From positions 23,984,261 through 24,048,260 of the forward strand of contig NC_053141.1 in NCBI RefSeq assembly GCF_016808335.1: a stretch of 64,000 bases of DNA, read 5' to 3'. A program made the translations under genes and the position numbers. Under the pieces are notes generated by a model, which was given only the letters and a program-made list of their open reading frames with translations, made no database searches and was not told the DNA's origin. This DNA comes from Panicum virgatum. Its lineage: Eukaryota > Streptophyta > Magnoliopsida > Poales > Poaceae. The stretch's first letter is position 1. Every line of letters begins with the position of its first letter. Positions 34,601 through 46,600 of this stretch are shown here, piece by piece.

Positions 34601-35063
34601 GAAATCCCGAGGGCTCTGAAGCACTGACTGTCACCTCTTGGCCATCAGATGCTGTCAGGTGAACTGCCCGATGAGCATAATCAATTTTGACTCCCCACTT
34701 GGCAAGAGTATCCATTCCCAGAATCACATCGATACCCTTGGTGTCTAGCACCCTCAGATCAGCACTGAACGTTGCCCCCCTTATGGCTACACTGACTCGG
34801 GGGCAAATAATATGGGATCTCAACTCCCCTCCCGGTGAACAGACTAGCAGACACTTCCTTAATGCAGTGGTAAAGAAACTATGCTCCTCAACATATGACT
34901 TGGTGATGAAAGAATGAGTAGCACCAATATCGAAAAGCACTGTAGCTGGATGGGAGTTGACCATGAACGTACCAATAACCACGTTAGGAGCCTCGGCCGC
35001 TGACTCGGCCGTCACGTGGTTCACTCTGCCCTGAAGTGGCGCCCTGGGCTGAGCTGGGCGCCC
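31668..35063 (-). CDS. pol: Open pol frame of element 2: protease, RT, RNase H, integrase, chromodomain
   Basis: An uninterrupted frame of about 1,130 codons runs from just after a TAG (35064-35066) to the stop at 31668. There is no natural ATG start here; in the intact family the frame continues from gag. Order: protease (type 2 segment), RT ([27 protein letters not shown]), RNase H ([27 protein letters not shown]), integrase zinc finger and D,D,E core ([23 protein letters not shown]), and a C-terminal chromodomain ending [10 protein letters not shown]. Chromodomains of this clade are thought to steer integration into heterochromatin. Two oddities: the protease active site reads DIGATHSF rather than DTG (codon ATT at 34926-34928), and RT has RSAYFQ. 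So this copy has an open frame but probably an inactive protease, and it lacks an intact gag upstream. Confidence 0.88.
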   Translation of the reverse strand, partial: GRPAQPRAPLQGRVNHVTAESAAEAPNVVIGTFMVNSHPATVLFDIGATHSFITKSYVEEHSFFTTALRKCLLVCSPGGELRSHIICPRVSVAIRGATFSADLRVLDTKGIDVILGMDTLAKWGVKIDYAHRAVHLTASDGQEVTVSASEPSGFLHQMEASPTNGIRVVSEFPDVFPDDLPGMPPERAIEFCIDLLPGTAPIAKRPYRMAPIEHEEVKKTIDELLAKGYIRRSFSPWAFPLLLVDKKDGSKRMCVDYRELNAVTIKNKHPLPRIEDLFDLLRGARIFSKIDLRSAYFQLRIRPGDIPKTAFTCKYRLYEYTVMSSGLTNAPAYFMHLMNMVFMDYLDVFVVIFIDDILIFSKTEEEHEEHLRLVLQRLREHQLYAKFSKCEFWIDEVPFLGHVISQGGIAVDPSKVKDVLEWEIPQTVKEVRSFLGLAGYYRRFIENFSKIAKPFTSLLEKNVAFVWTDERQRAFDELKKRLTTAPVLTLPDQTKRFTVYCDASKDGLGCVLMQEGRVIAYASRQLRRHELNYPTHDLELAAVVHALKIWRHYLYGQRCDIYTDHKSLKYIFTQNELNMRQRRWLELVKDYDLEIHYHPGNANVVADALSRRSYVNMAVAFQMPPELCEEFEQLSLGFLHHTSSAAFEAVPTLEAEIKQHQKDDEKLQEIRELLKKGKAPHFREDDQGTLWYKNQICVPDVKDLRKLILSEAHDTAYSIHPGSTKMYYDLKEHFWWYGMKRSVAEYVAICDTCQRVKAEHQRPAGLLQPLKIPEWKWEEITMDFIVGLPRTQKGYNSIWVLVDRLTKVAHFIPVNTTYSGARLAELYISRIVCLHGVPKKIISDRGSQFTSRFWEQLHDSLDTKLRFSTAYHPQTDGQTERTKKVLEDMLRACAIQYGTSWDKCLSYAEFSYNNSYQASLKKSPFEALYGRKCRTPLYWDQIGEKQLFGPEIIDDAEQMVQAVRENLRIAQSRQKSYSDGKRRDLTFNVGDYVYLKVSPMRGIRRFNVKGKLAPRYVGPFKVLEQKGEVAYRLELPLSLSGVHDVFHISQLKRCLRVPEEQAPLDGVDVQEDLTYTEHPVKILETSERVTRNKRIKMCRVQWSHHIEAEATWEREDELKKTYPDLFASQPS

Positions 35064-36232
35064 CTACTGTCCCGCCTGCGCCTTCCGGAGGCAAGTGTTG
35101 GCGAAGTGCCCCAGCTGGCCGCAGTGATTGCACACGCGAGGAGGTGCTGGAGCCTGCTGTCCGGTAGGAGCTGCCGGACGTGGAGCCTGAGGTGCTTGCG
35201 GAGCTGGTGGAGCAGCACGAGCCGGAGGTGCCGGTAACCTCGGGCCCTGACCTGCCTGCTGCTGCTGTCGAGGCAGGTACTGCTGCAGTGGCCTCTGCTG
35301 GTACTGCTGAGGAGGCCGGTACTGCTGGGGCGGCTGAAGGCGAGGACGAGTGTTGCTGCCGGAAGCAACGGGGACAATCTTCCTCTTCTTGTCCTCCATC
35401 TCCAAGTGCTTGTGCTTAGTGTTGAGCGCGCTGTCAACCAGATGGTTGAAGTCATCGAAGCGGAGGTTGAGCAGCGCGTACTGGAGGTAGTCCTCAAGGC
35501 CCTCCATGAAGTGCTCCTGCTTCTTGCGGTCATCCGCAACCTCAGCAGGGGCATAGCGAGCAAGCTGCAGAAAGCGATCACGATACTCCGTGACCGACAT
35601 AGTCCCCTGAAGTGACAAAGACAGATAGATATCGAAAGATTAACTCAAGATTCATAAGGATAGAACAAGGGGCATTAGCTCAAAAGAAACCGCTGAATGA
35701 TTATATTTAAGATTACCTGCTTCAGTGCAAGGAACTCCTTCTGCTTCATCTTCATAACGCCCGCGGGGACGTTGTGGCTGCGGAACCGCTCCCGGAACTG
35801 GAGCCAAGTGAGAGACTCGCGGTCATGAACTGGGTGGGACTCCCACCAGTCCAAAGCTGCCCCTCGCAGCTGTCCTGCTGCGTACAGAACTCGCTCCCTA
35901 TCATCGTACTGGGCGATGTCCAGCTGACGCTCCACTGCACGGAGCCAGTCGTCAGCCTAAAGAGGGTCAGACGTGTGAGAGAACGTCAGCGGGTGACCCC
36001 TCAGGAACTCAGCACGCCTGTCGCGAGGCTGCGGCGGTGGAGGAGGCGGAGGCTGAGTGTGGGCCTGCTGAAGAGCCTGAACAGTGTTGTTCAGGGTGGC
36101 CATCATCTGCATCTGGAGCTGGAAGTACTGCTCCGGAGTCAGAGGCGGAGGCATCGGCATCCCGGTCCCCTGAGTGTTCTGACCCTGGTTGTTCTGCCCC
36201 TGCTGGTCAGAACCACGCCTGGTGTTCACCAT
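35064..36232 (-). pseudogene. gag: gag of element 2, with intron and two nonsense codons
   Basis: ATG at 36232 (MVNTRRGSDQQG), exon 1 to 35717 (172 codons), intron 35607-35716, exon 2 from 35606 in frame with pol. The Gag core (WESHPV, FRERFRSHNVP) is followed after the intron by [14 protein letters not shown], a Pro/Gln-rich stretch and a zinc knuckle CNHCGQLGHFANTC. The only lesions are TAG at 35957-35959 and TAG at 35064-35066; both are CAG (Gln) in the sister copies. Read through, gag and pol form one polyprotein of about 1,484 residues, normal for this clade. Confidence 0.85.
35607..35716 (-). other. Putative spliceosomal intron in gag, element 2
   Basis: 110 bp, GCAG|GTAATC ... TTTGTCACTTCAG|GGGACTATG on the minus strand. 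Same position and length as in element 1; read-through meets a stop after 13 codons. Confidence 0.75.
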
Positions 36233-36786
36233 CTGATTTTTGGACAAAAGATTTCACGAGTAAGGATATTGCAGGAATAAATTCAGATGGATATGATAAC
36301 TCTTTGCGGAAAAAGACTCAGCCATGATAAAGTAGACAGGATAGAGTGGACTGTTTTACCCCCAACGATCTAATTCATTTTATTAATTAGTTAACTTTAA
36401 CATAAGAGTGATTTTCTTTGAACAAATTTAAACTATTAAGCTATGCAATCATTCAAAAATCCAAATCAAACATGTAGCATAATAACAAGCAGACAATTTT
36501 CACACCTTAGCCGAGTTTAACATATGACTCAACCAACACAACGCGTCGCAGAACGTGCTATCGTATTATTATAAAAGGGTCACCTAGCTAACTCATGGGG
36601 GTCAGATGACTGATTCAGGCCAAAATCTATGAAAACTATTCTTCAGAGAGAGAAATCAAGGCAAGATGGGTAAAATTCATAGAAGTCAAGGGGTATAATA
36701 GTAAAATAATTTCAACAGGCAAGGATTGGTGAGAAGAGTTCTAAAACTCGACCAGTTCTATCTAGGCTTCGTCCTACAGTCGATAT

Positions 36787-36799
36787 GGCTCTGATACCA
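36787..36799 (-). promoter_or_regulatory. Primer-binding site, element 2 (initiator tRNA-Met)
   Basis: TGGTATCAGAGCC on the minus strand, three bases from the end of LTR G. Confidence 0.9.
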
Positions 36800-36802
36800 C
36801 TC

Positions 36803-39800
36803 TGTAACACCCGGTTTATAAAAGAACATAAACCGAGCAATCATATACGTGCCAGGATCAAGTCACACGTATATGCAACAGAATGAACAGTATATCATAG
36901 CACATATCATGTAAAAAGATATAATAAAGCGAATACGAATTGTTATTTATTACATTAATGACAAAAATGTCTGATACAGCGGAAGCGAAGTACAAATACG
37001 ATAAAGACTCTCCAAAGCTGAAGCAGGGCGCCACAGGGACGTCGACTGGGAGACGAATGCCTAGAAGTCCTCGTAGTCCTGGTAGCGCTGAGCGAACTCC
37101 TTCACGTCGGTAGGAACTGAGCAGCAGTAGAGGATCCAAGAGGAAAAAGTAGAGAAGAGGCAAGGGTGAGTACACAACTTGTACTCAACAAGTATAACAC
37201 AAACTATGAGGCTCTAAAGTTGGCTGACTCAACTGCATTAGCTTTTAAGTGTTGGCAAAATTTTATTAAAGCTATTTACTACGAGTTGATGAATTACCAT
37301 TAACCCAGTTACATAGTAATTAATCAGAATTAATCATACTACTACTGAGAACCAAACCGAAACAAAGCCACCAAGGTAACCCCGAGAAGCACCTCCCTCG
37401 TCGGAAGGAGATAACTCCACTAATCAAAAGGAGGATCTGGGCCGCTCATAACCGTGAGCACGGCTAGTATACCAGTTTTACACTCTGCAGAGGTTGCACA
37501 TCTTTAACCACAAGTCGGGAGCTACGCCAGTTGTTCATCACACTTCCTTAGGTGAGATGACTAGCAAACTCACTACGAGGCCGTTACAAAGGACACATTG
37601 GTAAGGTGTAACCGCTAAGGAATCAGGCTCCGCAACGATGGTAACCACCTCGAGGGGGTACAAGACACACAGACCAGCCTCGTAGCCTGGCCACCATTGA
37701 AGCTCACCACCACCCATGCCCCGTCGGTAAGTTACTCCCGAACCAAAATGGCCTAATTAGTAAGCCAAGACCGTCCCATTCCAGTCTTGTGGTAGCGCTG
37801 TTGTCCCAGGTTGTCGCTCTATGAACCGGTCCTTATGGAGAGTGGCCAACCAAGCACTAAGCACCGTGCTGGCCCCCTAAACCATGTTTCTAACAAAACC
37901 AATTTTAACGAGAAGTGAGCCACTCAAGCCACACAGAGTGCCACTCTCAGAATTAAATTCAAGTAAACCATTAATCAATTTAATTAAAATGGACCAGAAT
38001 ATGTTGTAGCGCAGCAACCTAGCACAACTAACCAAAATGCAACCCAAAGGATATATATAAAGGATATGAAGTGGCTAGGAATGTCCTTATAGGCATACAG
38101 TATTAAGATGCAGTATGAAAATGTATTTAAAAGTGATAGGTTGTTCATGTTATACTTGCCTTCCTCGTACTGCTCCTGCTGCTGCTCAAAGTGCTCGGAA
38201 GACGGCTACTCCGGGTACTGGTACTGGGGCTCCTCAGATGGATCAGCATCTACTCACGAACACATGGCCAAAACAATGCACAGTAATAAGCATACAAGCA
38301 AACACTAAAAAAACTAAGAAACAGTACATCAATACATAAAAATAGCACACTAAACTAGTCTAAAGCTATTCTACGCGTTACAACGATCGCGTGGACATAA
38401 AGAACGCCTAAAACGGAGCTAAAATGCATAATCTAGTCTAAAAACAAGGTTCAGGGGCTTATTTGTAATAAAAATAGGGTTCCAGGGGGTTTTCTGCAAA
38501 ATCCGATGACTAAAACGTAATTAACCATTAAATCTAAGGGCTAACGTGTAAAAACAGTAGCTATGGACGGCGGGTCCTATTTCTAGAAAAACCAGGGGGC
38601 TTTGTGTAAAGTTCTGGGCTGAAAAGGAATTACTTTTGCATACAGTTGGATGGCGGGTTTATTCCGAGAAAACCCAGGGACTCTTATGCAAAAGAGCCTG
38701 GCTGAAGCGGTATGCATGGATCTGATCCATTGGATCACGATCCGGCGGCTGAGAACAAAACGGTTCAGGATTAATCTAAGCCGCAAGAAGCAGATCCGAC
38801 GGCCCAGGTTGAAAGGGGGCGACGGCGGCGGCGCGGGTCGCCGGAGGCGAGCTCCCGCGGCGGCGGCTCACCGGACTTTGCCAATCTTGGCCGTCCGGGG
38901 GTCAAATCGAGTGGGCTTTGGCCTGGGATGGAGTATGCGGCACGTGTAATCCACCTGGGCCTTGTGCGCGGGGCGGGGAAGCTTTGGGTGGCGTGTGCGG
39001 CGCTGGTGGCGGTTCTACGCGGCGGCGCTCACCGGAGTAAGGCATCCCGGCCTCAGTTTGAGGCTACGGTTTGCGGAATCTAGCGCAACAGGGCAGAGAG
39101 GTCATAGATATGCTCACCGAGCACTGAATTGGCTGAGGACACGGCGTAGCAGGGCTGGCATCGGGGTCGCGCGGCGGTGCAGAGGCCGTGCTCGCGGACG
39201 GGGTCGTCGCGGCGGGACTCCTGGTTCCTGGATCCGATGGTTCGACCCGTGAAGCTCCTGCGGGGATGCTAGAGGGGTCAGGGGGCTTCGAAGTCGCCAG
39301 CGGCAAGGAATACGCAGGGGCGGCGGTGCTCACCGGAGGCAGGTCCGGGTGGAAATTCGACGCGCACACGGGTCGGGATCGGAGGTGAGGGCTTCGGGGC
39401 GCTTCCAGGTGCCGAGTCAAAGCCGGACAGAGGTTGGGGGAGGCTGGGATGTCGCGGGGTGGCGTGGCCACGTCAGCGCGTTGCTCTGCGCTGGGCGGAG
39501 CGAGGCGGGGCGATGCGCTAGGGTTAGGATGGCAGCGCGTGGGTGGATGTGGGGTGCTGGGGAGGGCCAGGGGCCAATTATAGGGGGAGCGCCGGACATC
39601 TCGGCGAGGGAGCAGGGATGGAAGGCCACGGGGATCACGGCGGGCTCTGCGGCTAGGCCGTTCCGCGGGCGCGTCACGAAGGGGAAGAAACTGACCGGTG
39701 GGGTCAGGCTGCCAGTGAGGGGGCGGGGTGCGGCTGAGCGGCAACGCGAGCGGGAGAGCGGCTCACTGCGGCTGCCAGGTGGGCCAAGGACGGTCGGGGT

Positions 39801-40325
39801 CCACGCGCCAGGCGGTAGGAGGCGGGAGGCTGGACCGGTGTGCGGGTGAGTGAGCGCGCGGTAGAGCGGAGGTGGCGAGCTGGGCCGAGCCGCTGACTGA
39901 GCTGTGAGCGGGGCAGGCCGGGGTGCGGAGGGAGGCCGAGCGGCCTGGCCCAACAGAGAGGGAGCGTGGATGTGGATTGGGCCTCGCGGGAAGAGAGTGG
40001 GTTGGGACGAGAAGGAAGCGGGTTGGGCTGGGGTTTGGCAGCTTGGGCCGGGCTGGTTTTCCATTTATCTGGGTTTTTCTTTTTTCTATTTCTAAATCAA
40101 ACAAAGTTTGAATTCAAATACAAATTTGAATTCAAACCACACTCAAATAATTGAAACTATGCACCAGCATGAATGCAACAACAAATTTTTAAACTTATGG
40201 TAAATTTTAATTACTTGAGGAACAAAATTAGATTAAATGCAAGTCTAACACAATAAACCTTAGGAAATTAAATAAAGCCAATTAAATTTATTAATAAATG
40301 CTGAAATTTAAACTAGGGTGTTACA
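36803..40325 (-). mobile_element. LTR G, shared between element 2 and a pol stub
   Basis: 3,523 bp, complete, TGTAACACCCGG to GGGTGTTACA. It serves as 5' LTR of element 2 on its left. On its right it is directly followed by a polypurine tract and pol 3' end (40326-40678), so it is also the 3' LTR of a second, truncated element. A TATAATT box on the minus strand lies near 39576-39582 in the GC-rich core. Confidence 0.9.
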
Positions 40326-40678
40326 GACCCTACCCCCTTAAAGAAATCTCGTCCCCGAGATTTAGCTGGGCTGGCTAGCAAAGAGATCTGAATATGTCTT
40401 CTTCAGCTCATCTTCTCGCTCCCATGTAGCCTCAGCTTCACTGTGGTGACTCCACTGAACTCGGCACATCTTGATGCGCTTGTTCCGAGTAACCCTTTCT
40501 GATGTCTCCAGAATCTTCACCGGATGCTCAGTATAAGTCAGATCTTCCTGCACATCTACTCCATCCAGTGGTGCCTGCTCCTCGGGTACTCGCAGACACC
40601 TCTTCAGCTGAGATATATGGAAGACATCATGAACTCCTGAGAGGCTGAGAGGTAACTCCAGGCGATAAGCAACTTCAT
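40326..40678 (-). pseudogene. pol: Stub of pol (chromodomain end) from a third family-T copy
   Basis: Polypurine tract, then the last ~100 codons of pol with the chromodomain ([22 protein letters not shown]) ending FASQPS at 40362. The homology to elements 1-3 stops at about 40678, inside the region before the chromodomain, and the sequence switches to mid-LTR. It is a remnant of an element otherwise lost by recombination or deletion. Confidence 0.85.
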
Positions 40679-43632
40679 AGAGGATCTGGGCCGCTCATGA
40701 CCGTGAGCACGGCTAGTATACCAGTTTTACACTCTGCAGAGGTTGCACATCTTTACCCACAAGTCGTGAACTACGCCAGTTGTTCATCACACTTCCTTAG
40801 GTGAGATGACTAGCAAACTCACTACGAGGCCTTTACAAAGAATCTCGTTGGTAGGGAGTAACCGTGAGGGTGGATCGGCGACTATGGAGCAGGTCTAGTG
40901 GGCGTCAAGACACGAAGCACAAACGAGGCCACTCAGCACGAGGGCCATAGAAGCTTACCGCCCCTGCCCCGCAGGTAAGTTACTCCAAACCAAAAAGACC
41001 TAATTATTACGCCAAGACCGTCCCATTCCAGTCTTGTGGTAGCGCTGTTGTCCCAGGTTGTCGCTCTATGAACCGGTCCTTATGGAGAGTGGCCAACCAA
41101 GCACTAAGCACCGTGCTGGCCCCCTAAACCAAGTTTCTAACAAAACATATTTTAACGAGACGTGAGCCACCCAAGCACGAAGCACAGAGGGCCACTCCCA
41201 GAATTAAGTTGCATAAACCATTAACCAAATTAATTAAAAAGGACCATTATGTGTTATAGCACGGCACCTAGCACAACTAACCAAAATGCAACCCAAAGGA
41301 TATATATAAAGGATATAAAATGGCTAGGAAAGTCCTTATAGGCATACAATATTAAAATGTAGTATGAAATTGTATTTAAAATGATAGGTTGTTCATGTTA
41401 TACTTGCCTTCCTCGTATTTCTCCTGCTGCTGCTCAAACTGATCGGAAGACGGCTGCTCCGGGTACTGGTACTGGGGCTCCTCCGATAGCTCAACGTCTA
41501 CTCACGAACACATGGCCAAAAACAAGGCACAACAATAAGCATACAAGCAAACACTAACAAAAGATAAGAAACAGTACATCAGTACATAAAAACAGCACAC
41601 TAAACTAGTCTAAAACTATTCTACGCGTTACAACGATCCTGTGGACATAAAGAACGCCTAAAACGGAGCTAAAACGCAAAATCTAGGCTAAAAACAAGGT
41701 CCATGGACCTATTTGTAAGAAAACTGGAGTTCCAGGGGGTTTCTGGGCAAAACCGAGGACTAAAATGTAAATAAACCTTAGTTTCAGGGGCTAACCTGCA
41801 AAACCGATGGCTCTGGACGGCGGGTTATATTTCTAAAGAGCTCAGGGGGCTAAGTGAATAAAACAGGGCCGGTTTGGAAATATTTTTTAACTACCAGGGA
41901 CCGCGGGTTGAATAAAGGAAACCTCAGGGTCTCTTTATCAAAACTCCAAGCCGAACCGTTACCTACGAGTATGGGATGTTGGATCGAGATCCAGCAGTTC
42001 AGATCTAATGGGGATGCGATCTAATCTTGCACGTCTGTTTCGGATCGAACGGCTGAGGTCGAATGCGACCGACGGCAGCGGCGCGACTCGCCGGGATTCT
42101 TCTCCCGCGGCGGCGCGTGGGGAAAAACTCGCCAGAGTTCACCAATCTTGGTGCTCCGGGGGTCAAATCGACTCGAGCTTGGGTCTGGGATGCTCATCAC
42201 GCCATGCGTGATCAACCTAGGGCCACAGCGAGGGTTGGAGGGGTTCAGGGCGGTGGATTCAATTGCGGCGGCGGCTCTGAGCGGACAGGCTCGCCGGCGT
42301 GCGCGCCTTCTGGCACCTAGGGTCCGTTAGAGACTCCAATAGCTAGCGCCAAAGGTGCAGGAGGGCGGGGCAGTGCTCACTGGGGTCAGACTTGGATGGA
42401 GGTGTGGCGCAGGGGGGACCGGCGACGAAGTCATGGGGCGGCGATGGGGGAGCTTCGCGGTCCGAGCGATGGGGTGCTCCTCCGAGCTCCGGATCCCCTC
42501 GGGTCATTGCGCCGCAGTACTGCGGAGGTGGAAGGAGGTCAGGAGGACCGGAGCTGGGCTGGCGGCGAGGAATTACGGTGAGGAGCAAACTCACCGTGGC
42601 GGCGCTCCGGTGGAATTCCGAGGCAGGGGAGGTCCGGGGTCGGGGATGGCGGCCTCTGTGGTGCTCCTGGGGTCGTGGCGAGGCTGCTGCGTGGCCTAGC
42701 TGGGACTCCTGTGCGGTGGACCAGCGTGGACGCAGCGGCGCAGAGGAGCGGCAGCACGGCGGGGCGAGCTGGGGCACGGCGTGCTCTGGCTGCATAGGTA
42801 GGGGAAGAGTGGGGTGCAGGGAAGGCTCACGGGGCCAATTAAAGAAGGAGGCCGTGAATCTCGGCGCGGAACGATGGCATGCGCTCCGGTGATCTCGGCG
42901 GGATTGGGTTGCTGTGTTGCGGATCGCGCAGATCATGCAACTGCCGGCGTGATCCCGAACTCGGACGGCTTCTAGAAGCGGAGGGCACGGCGAGGCACTA
43001 ACTAGGGGTCCCAGGGGTTGTGCTGGTCCACGGCGCAGTGAGGAGGAAGCTCGGCACGGCTGGTCCAGCGGCAGGGAGGTGCGACGCGAGGAAGAAGAAG
43101 GAAACTGGCGCTTGGGGCCAGGATGTCGGTGAGGGGAGGGGGCGTCGTGCGGGGTGATGCGGGCTGAGAGCGAGCGGACTGAGCGGGCGCGGTGGAGTGG
43201 GCTGAGCCACGCGCGTGCAAGTGGAACGGGCCGTGCGCGGGGAAAGCGGCCCGAGGGACGAACTGGGCTGCGGGAAAGAGGAGAGGCGTGAGCGGGCTGG
43301 GCTGGTGTGGGTTTGGTTGGGCTGGGTTTTCCCTTTGGGCTGGTTTGGGTTTCTAGGTTTGGGTTTTGGGTTTCTTTTCCTTTTCTACTCTAGCTCAAAC
43401 AAATCTATTTGAATTCAAACAAAATTTGAATTCAACCACCTTATGCACACAAGCAAATAAAATAAATGCTCCAGCATGAATGCAGCAACAAAGTTTAACC
43501 TAAGGAAATTTTTAATTAATTAAGGAACACAAATTAGATTAAATGCAATACTAACACAGAAAATCCTTAGAAAATTGAATAAAGCCAATTAACTTTATTA
43601 TAAAAGGATGAAATTTAAATTAGGGTGTTACA
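40679..43632 (-). mobile_element. LTR I, 3' LTR of element 3, left end missing
   Basis: Starts in mid-LTR (AGGATCTGGGCCGCTCATG) and ends properly with GGGTGTTACA, followed by the polypurine tract of element 3. About 0.6 kb of the LTR tip is missing. From ~41205 it is closely similar to LTR piece L (52080-54507). Confidence 0.85.
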
Positions 43633-43650
43633 GACCCTACCCCCTTGAAG
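43633..43650 (-). promoter_or_regulatory. Polypurine tract of element 3
   Basis: Minus strand AAGGGGGTAGGGTC next to LTR I. One base upstream differs from element 1 (CTTCAAGGGGG). Confidence 0.75.
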
Positions 43651-43668
43651 AAATCTCGTCCCCGAGAT

Positions 43669-46600
43669 TTAGCTGGGCTGGCTAGCAAAGAGATATGGAT
43701 ATGTTTTCTTCAACTCATCTTCTCGCTCCCAAGTAGCCTCAGCTTCACCGTGGTGACTCCACTGAACTCTGCACATCTTGATGCGCTTGTTCCGAGTAAC
43801 CCTTTCTGATGTCTCCAGAATTTTCACCGGATGCTCAGTATAAGTCAGATCTTCCCGCACATCTACTCCATCCAGTGGTGCCTGCTCCTCGGGTACTCGC
43901 AGACACTTCTTCAGCTGAGATATATGGAAGACATCATGAACTCCTAAGAGGTTGGTGGGCAACTCCAGGCGATAAGCAACTTCGCCTTTCCTCTCTAGCA
44001 CCTTGAATGGACCAACATACCGAGGTGCTAACTTCCCTTTGACGTTAAATCTGCGGATTCCTCTCATCGGAGACACCTTCAAGTATACATGATCACCAAC
44101 ACTGAAAGTCAGGTCTCTCCGTTTTCCATCTGCATAGCTCTTGTGCCTGCTCTGTGCAATCCTCAGATTTTCTCGCACAACTTGTACCATCTGCTCTGCA
44201 TCTTCTATGATATCATGGCCAAAGAGCTGCTTCTCACCAATCTGATCCCAATAGAGAGGAGTCCTGCATTTTCTGCCATACAATGCCTCGAAGGGGACTT
44301 CTTCAGACTGGCCTGATAGCTGTTGTTATATGAGAACTCAGCATAAGACAGGCACTTATCCCAACTAGTACCGTACTAAATGGCACAAGCTCTCAGCATA
44401 TCCTCCAACACTTGGTTGGTTCTCTCTGTCTGCCCATCTGTCTGAGGGTGATAAGTCGTACTGAAATGCAGCTTCGTATCCAACGAATCATGGAGCTGCT
44501 CCCAGAACCGAGAAGTGAATTGAGACCCTCTGTCAGATATGATCTTCTTGGGCACACCATGTTAGCAGACAATCCGAGAGATGTACAACTCTGCAAGTCT
44601 AGCACCGGAGTAAGTAGTGTTCACTGGAATGAAGTGAGCAACCTTCGTCAGACGATCCACTACTACCCATATAGAGTTGTACCCTTTCTGAGTACGGGGC
44701 AATCCAACAATGAAGTCCATAGTGATTTCCTCCCATTTCCACTCTGGAATCTTCAAAGGCTGTAACAGACCTACTGGCCTCTGATGCTCAGCCTTGACAC
44801 GCTGACAGGTGTCACAAATAGCCATGTACTCTGCCACTGAACGCTTCATTCCATACCACCAGAAACATTCCTTCAGATCATAGTACATCTTCGTGCTGCC
44901 CGGATGAATAGAATAAGCTGTATCATGGGCCTCACTCAGAATCAACTTCCGGAGATCCTTCACATCAGGCACGCAGATCCGGTTCTTATACCACAAGGTA
45001 CCCTGATCATCCTCTCTGAAATGAGGAGCCTTGCCCTTCTTGAGCAACTCAGGGGTCTCCTGCAGCTTCTCATCTTCTTTCTGATGCTGCCGGATCTCTG
45101 CCTCTAGAGTCGGTACTGCCTCAAATGCTGCACTGGAGGTATGATGCAAGAAACCCAGACTCAACTGCTCAAACTCCTCACATAACTCCTGAGGCATCTG
45201 GAAAGCGACGGCCATGTTGACATAGCTTCTTCTGCTCAGAGCATCTGCCACAACATTGGCCTTACCTGGATGATAGTAAATCTCCAGGTCATAATCCTTG
45301 ACCAACTCTAACCATCTCCTCTGCCGCATATTCAGCTCATTCTGCGTGAAAATATACTTGAGGCTCTTGTGATCAGCGTAGATATCACACTGCTGCCCAT
45401 ACAAGTAATGCCTCCAAATCTTCAGAGCATGCACAACTGCGGCTAACTCGAGATCATGAGTGGGATAGTTCAGCTCATGCCGACGTAACTGCCGTGAAGC
45501 ATAAGCTATCACTCTGCCCTCCTGCATCAGAACACAACCAAGACCATCCTTCGAAGCATCACAATACACCGTGAACCTCTTGCTCTGGTCTGGCAGAGTA
45601 AGGACTGGCGCCGTAGTCAACCTCTTCTTCAGCTCATCAAAGGCCATCTGACGCTCATCAGTCCATATGAATGCCTCATTCTTCTCTAGCAAAGAAATCA
45701 AAGGCTTCGCGATCTTGGAGAAATTCTCAATGAATCTCCGATAATATCCAGCTAAGCCCAAGAATGACCAGACTTCCTTCACCGTCTGCGTGTCTCCCAC
45801 TCGAGCACATCCTTCACCTTGCTAGGATCAACTGCAATACCTGTCAGCACGAAGATCACCACGAAGATCAGAATATCATCGATGAAGATCACCACGAAGA
45901 CATCCAGATAATTCATGAAAACCATGTTCATCAAGTGCATGAAGAAAGCCGGGGCATTAGTCAAGCCGAAGGACATGACCATGTACTCATATAGCCCGCA
46001 CTTGCAAGTGAATGCCGTCTTCGGAATATCCCCGGGTCGGATCCTCAGCTGAAAATAACCCGAGCGAAGATCAATCTTCGAGAATATACGAGCACCTCGA
46101 AGCAAATCAAAGAGATCCTCAATACGGGGCAGTGGATGCTTGTTCTTGATAGTAACTGCATTCAGCACCCGATAATCGACACACATCCTCTTCGAGCCAT
46201 CCTTCTTATCTACTAGCAACAATGGAAAAGCCCAAGGAGAGAAGCTGCGACGGATATAGCCCTTGGCTAGCAACTCATCAATAGTCTTCTTAACTTCTTC
46301 ATGCTCTATAGGCGCCATGCGGTAGGGCCGCTTTGCAATAGGAGCTGTGCCAGGCAAGAGATCAATAGAAAACTCGATGTCGCGTTCAGGCGGCATACCT
46401 GGCAAATCATCCGGAAAGACATCCGGGAATTCAGACACCACGCGAATACCATCCGTGGGTCTAGCCTCCATCTGATGAAGAAATCACGAAGGCTCTGAAG
46501 CACTGACTGTCACCTCTTGGCCATCAGATACTGACAAGTGAACTGTCCGCTGAGCATAATCAATACAGACACCCCATCTGGTAAGGGTCTCCATGCCCAA

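Larger units (their letters stand above)
29733..40325 (-). mobile_element. Family-T element 2, best preserved copy
   Basis: Minus-strand order: 5' LTR G (36803-40325), primer site, leader, gag-pol (36232-31668), polypurine tract, 3' LTR F (29733-31631, internally deleted). It is inserted in the Athila gag; the left flank is CGTCA (29728-29732). The right end of G is followed not by Athila sequence but by a second polypurine tract and pol end, so G is shared with another copy and no target duplication can be matched. Confidence 0.85.
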
